A stretch of DNA of 7,587 nt from JBBDIX01 sp040880235 (GTDB lineage Bacteria; Actinomycetota; Nitriliruptoria; Nitriliruptorales; Nitriliruptoraceae), in assembly GCA_040880235.1 (NCBI GenBank), contig JBBDIX010000009.1, forward strand, positions 1 to 7,587. Direction: 5' to 3'. The position numbers and the translations under genes are program-made. How positions within the stretch are numbered: the first letter of the stretch is position 1; each line of letters starts with the position of its first letter. This document shows positions 6,179 through 7,587 of this stretch, one piece after another. Under the pieces are notes generated by a model, which saw only the letters and a program-made list of their open reading frames with translations, was not told where the DNA came from and made no database searches.

Positions 6179-7529
6179 GGGTCGCTCCCGGTGGTGAGGG
6201 TTCGGCGGGGATGTCGTACCGCGTCGGGATCGCCGGTTCGCCGTCGTGCAGATCGAGCGCTCCCGCAGGCAGTTCGGCCATCGCCCGGCGGTGGTGCGCG
6301 CGGATGTCGTCGAGCGACGGCTCGTGCACGACCTCGCCCCGGTCGATGACCGGCACCTGCAGGGCGCGCGCGTCGGTGGGCGGGCCGGTGTCGGTGTGGG
6401 TGCGCAGCAGTTCTGTGGTGGCGACGCCGGCGTGAAGCTGGCGCCACGCGTGCTTGCGGCCCCCGATCGTCGCCTTGACGCCGCCGGCCTTCGCGACGTC
6501 GCGCCACCGGCCGTCGTCGCCGGCGCGGGCGACGAGCTTGTACACGAACTCGGCGGTCGGAGCCCCGGACCCGGTCACGACCGAGGTGCCGACCCCGTAC
6601 CCGTCGATCGGCGCGTGGGCGAGCCGTGCAATCGCGTGTTCGTCGAGGTCGCCCGACACGACGATGCGCGTGTCGGTCAGGCCGGCGGCGTCGAGCTGGC
6701 GCCGGGCGTCGCGCGCATGTGCGGCGAGGTCGCCGGAGTCGATCCGGATTGCGTCGAGCCCTCGCAGCCCGGCCCGTTGCACGGCGTCGATGGCGTGGCG
6801 GACCCCGTCATCGACGTCGTGGGTGTCCACCAGCAGCGTCGTGGCCTCGCCGGCGGTGCGAAGCTGGGAGACGAACGCCTTGGTCTCGTCGTCGTGGAGC
6901 AGCAGGAACGCGTGGGCCACCGTGCCGGAGGTCGGGACGCCGAACCGTCTCCCGGCCTCGAGGTTCGACGTCGACGCAAATCCTGCGACGTGGGTCGCTC
7001 GGGCCGCGGCGACGGCAGCGTCCTCGTGGGTCCGGCGGCTGCCGAACTCCGTCAGCGGTCGGTCACCTGCGGCCGCGACCATGCGGGCTGCGGCCGACGC
7101 GACGGCGCTGTCGTGGTTCAGCACTGACAGCAGCAGCGTCTCGAGCACGACGGCCTGGCCGAACGGTGCGGTGACGGTGAGCACGGGCGAGCCCGGGAAG
7201 AACGGTTCGCCCTCGCGGTAGGCGTGGACGTGCCCGGAGAAGCGCCAGTCGGCGAGCCAGGCGAGGGTGTCGGGCCCGACGATCTGCTCGGCGGCGAGCC
7301 AGGACTGCTCGTCGAGCGCGAATCGGAACGCAGCCAACCGTTCCAGGAGACGTCCGAGGCCGGCGAACACGCCGAACCGACGTCCGGCGGGCAGTCGCCG
7401 CGCGAAGACCTCGAAGGTGCACGGACGGTCGATCGTGCCGTCGGCACGTGCCGCGTCGAGCATCGTCAGTTCGTAGCGGTCGGTGCGCAGCGCCGTCGAC
7501 GACGGCGCATCACCTGCACGGTCGGGCAT
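6168..7529 (-). CDS. pncB: Nicotinate phosphoribosyltransferase
   Basis: PncB joins nicotinate and PRPP to give nicotinate mononucleotide, with ATP hydrolysis, and is the committed step of the Preiss-Handler pathway. At 453 aa it is full length for the actinobacterial type. Family motifs in order: LRTDRYELTML (14-24), FEVFARRLPAG (39-49), EFGSRRTHED (161-170), AGFASTSNLEAGRRFGVP (182-199), GTVAHAF (202-208) with His206 as the probable phosphorylated histidine, VDTHDV (234-239), IRIDSGDLA (261-269), VSGDLDE (291-297), and YGVGTSVVTG (311-320), the expected phosphate-binding end of the barrel. The C-terminal part (about 385-453) is more variable. The ATG at 7529-7527 has an excellent Shine-Dalgarno, GAGGTGA, 6 nt upstream. 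It is the first gene of the pncB-pncA-nrtR operon, downstream of the putative NrtR operator. Its stop lies inside the pncA start region. Confidence 0.97.
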   Translation of the reverse strand: MPDRAGDAPSSTALRTDRYELTMLDAARADGTIDRPCTFEVFARRLPAGRRFGVFAGLGRLLERLAAFRFALDEQSWLAAEQIVGPDTLAWLADWRFSGHVHAYREGEPFFPGSPVLTVTAPFGQAVVLETLLLSVLNHDSAVASAAARMVAAAGDRPLTEFGSRRTHEDAAVAAARATHVAGFASTSNLEAGRRFGVPTSGTVAHAFLLLHDDETKAFVSQLRTAGEATTLLVDTHDVDDGVRHAIDAVQRAGLRGLDAIRIDSGDLAAHARDARRQLDAAGLTDTRIVVSGDLDEHAIARLAHAPIDGYGVGTSVVTGSGAPTAEFVYKLVARAGDDGRWRDVAKAGGVKATIGGRKHAWRQLHAGVATTELLRTHTDTGPPTDARALQVPVIDRGEVVHEPSLDDIRAHHRRAMAELPAGALDLHDGEPAIPTRYDIPAEPSPPGATRER

Positions 7530-7535
7530 GGACCT

Positions 7536-7542
7536 TCACCTC
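7536..7542 (-). promoter_or_regulatory. Shine-Dalgarno of pncB
   Basis: On the minus strand GAGGTGA is fully complementary to the 3' end of 16S rRNA and sits 6 nt before the pncB ATG (spacer AGGTCC). It is the strongest ribosome binding site in the window and fixes the pncB start, in keeping with this being the first gene of the operon. Confidence 0.8.
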
Positions 7543-7546
7543 ACGA

Positions 7547-7569
7547 GTTCTGGTCAGTGTGACCGAAAC
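7547..7569. promoter_or_regulatory. Putative NrtR operator (imperfect palindrome)
   Basis: A 23-bp dyad centred on base 7558 has inner arms GGTCA (7552-7556) and TGACC (7560-7564) around GTG, and outer arms GTT (7547-7549) and AAC (7567-7569) separated from them by 2 mismatched bases each. The core GTC-N5-GAC agrees with the GT-N7-AC core that I recall for NrtR boxes in several phyla. It lies 18-40 nt upstream of pncB, whose operon encodes NrtR, and it covers the possible -10. Binding by NrtR is inferred, not shown. Confidence 0.6.
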
Positions 7570-7584
7570 GTGCGACGGGGTAAA
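7556..7584 (-). promoter_or_regulatory. Possible pncB promoter (-35 / -10)
   Basis: On the minus strand TTTACC (7584-7579) and CACACT (7561-7556) are separated by exactly 17 nt and would start transcription near 7550, about 20 nt before the pncB ATG. The -35 is a partial match and the -10 keeps only A2 and T6, so the match alone is weak; the position over the operator dyad is what makes it attractive, as repressor binding would block it. Confidence 0.35.
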
Positions 7585-7587
7585 GCG

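Noticed and set aside
6246..7127. 293-codon and other plus-strand frames across pncB
   Set aside because: Shadow frames opposite a gene with all nicotinate phosphoribosyltransferase motifs; no ribosome binding site or domain.

Overview
This GC-rich window looks like a chromosomal housekeeping segment of an actinobacterium. The evidence is the strong G/C bias at third codon positions, the frequent GTG starts, the genes packed with 1-11 nt overlaps, and the actinobacterial flavour of every recognisable protein. The genus cannot be fixed from the sequence; a Nocardioides/Aeromicrobium-like member of the Propionibacteriales is only a guess. There are no RNA genes, insertion sequences, phage genes or CRISPR arrays. 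No stretch over 100 bases is free of genes.

Layout. (1) Positions 1-461, minus strand: the N-terminal part of an unrecognised protein that runs off the left edge. (2) Positions 460-4831, plus strand: a tightly coupled operon of a NifS/IscS-type cysteine desulfurase, the tRNA 2-thiouridylase MnmA and the NAD+-dependent DNA ligase LigA, with 1-nt and 4-nt overlaps at the two junctions. (3) Positions 4851-7529, minus strand: a second coupled operon, read from right to left. It holds nicotinate phosphoribosyltransferase (pncB), a nicotinamidase-type isochorismatase-fold hydrolase (pncA) and an NrtR-like regulator (Nudix domain plus winged helix), with 11-nt and 4-nt overlaps. The two operons converge with 19 nt between stop codons. 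(4) Positions 7530-7587: the pncB upstream region, with a strong Shine-Dalgarno sequence, a possible -35/-10 pair and a 23-bp imperfect palindrome that is a good NrtR operator candidate.

How the genes fit together. The cysteine desulfurase should take sulfur from cysteine and pass it to MnmA, which puts it on U34 of tRNAs; this resembles the Bacillus YrvO-MnmA pair. LigA seals nicks using NAD+. The opposite operon salvages NAD: PncA turns nicotinamide into nicotinate, PncB turns nicotinate into nicotinate mononucleotide, and NrtR probably represses the operon through the palindrome in response to ADP-ribose or a related NAD-derived ligand. The regulator's Nudix box is degenerate, which suits a sensor rather than an enzyme.

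I found no clearly novel system. The best leads are the NrtR operator and the dead Nudix box, the back-to-back ATG codons sharing one CATG at 459-462 with a possible leaderless nifS transcript, and the uncharacterised left-edge gene.
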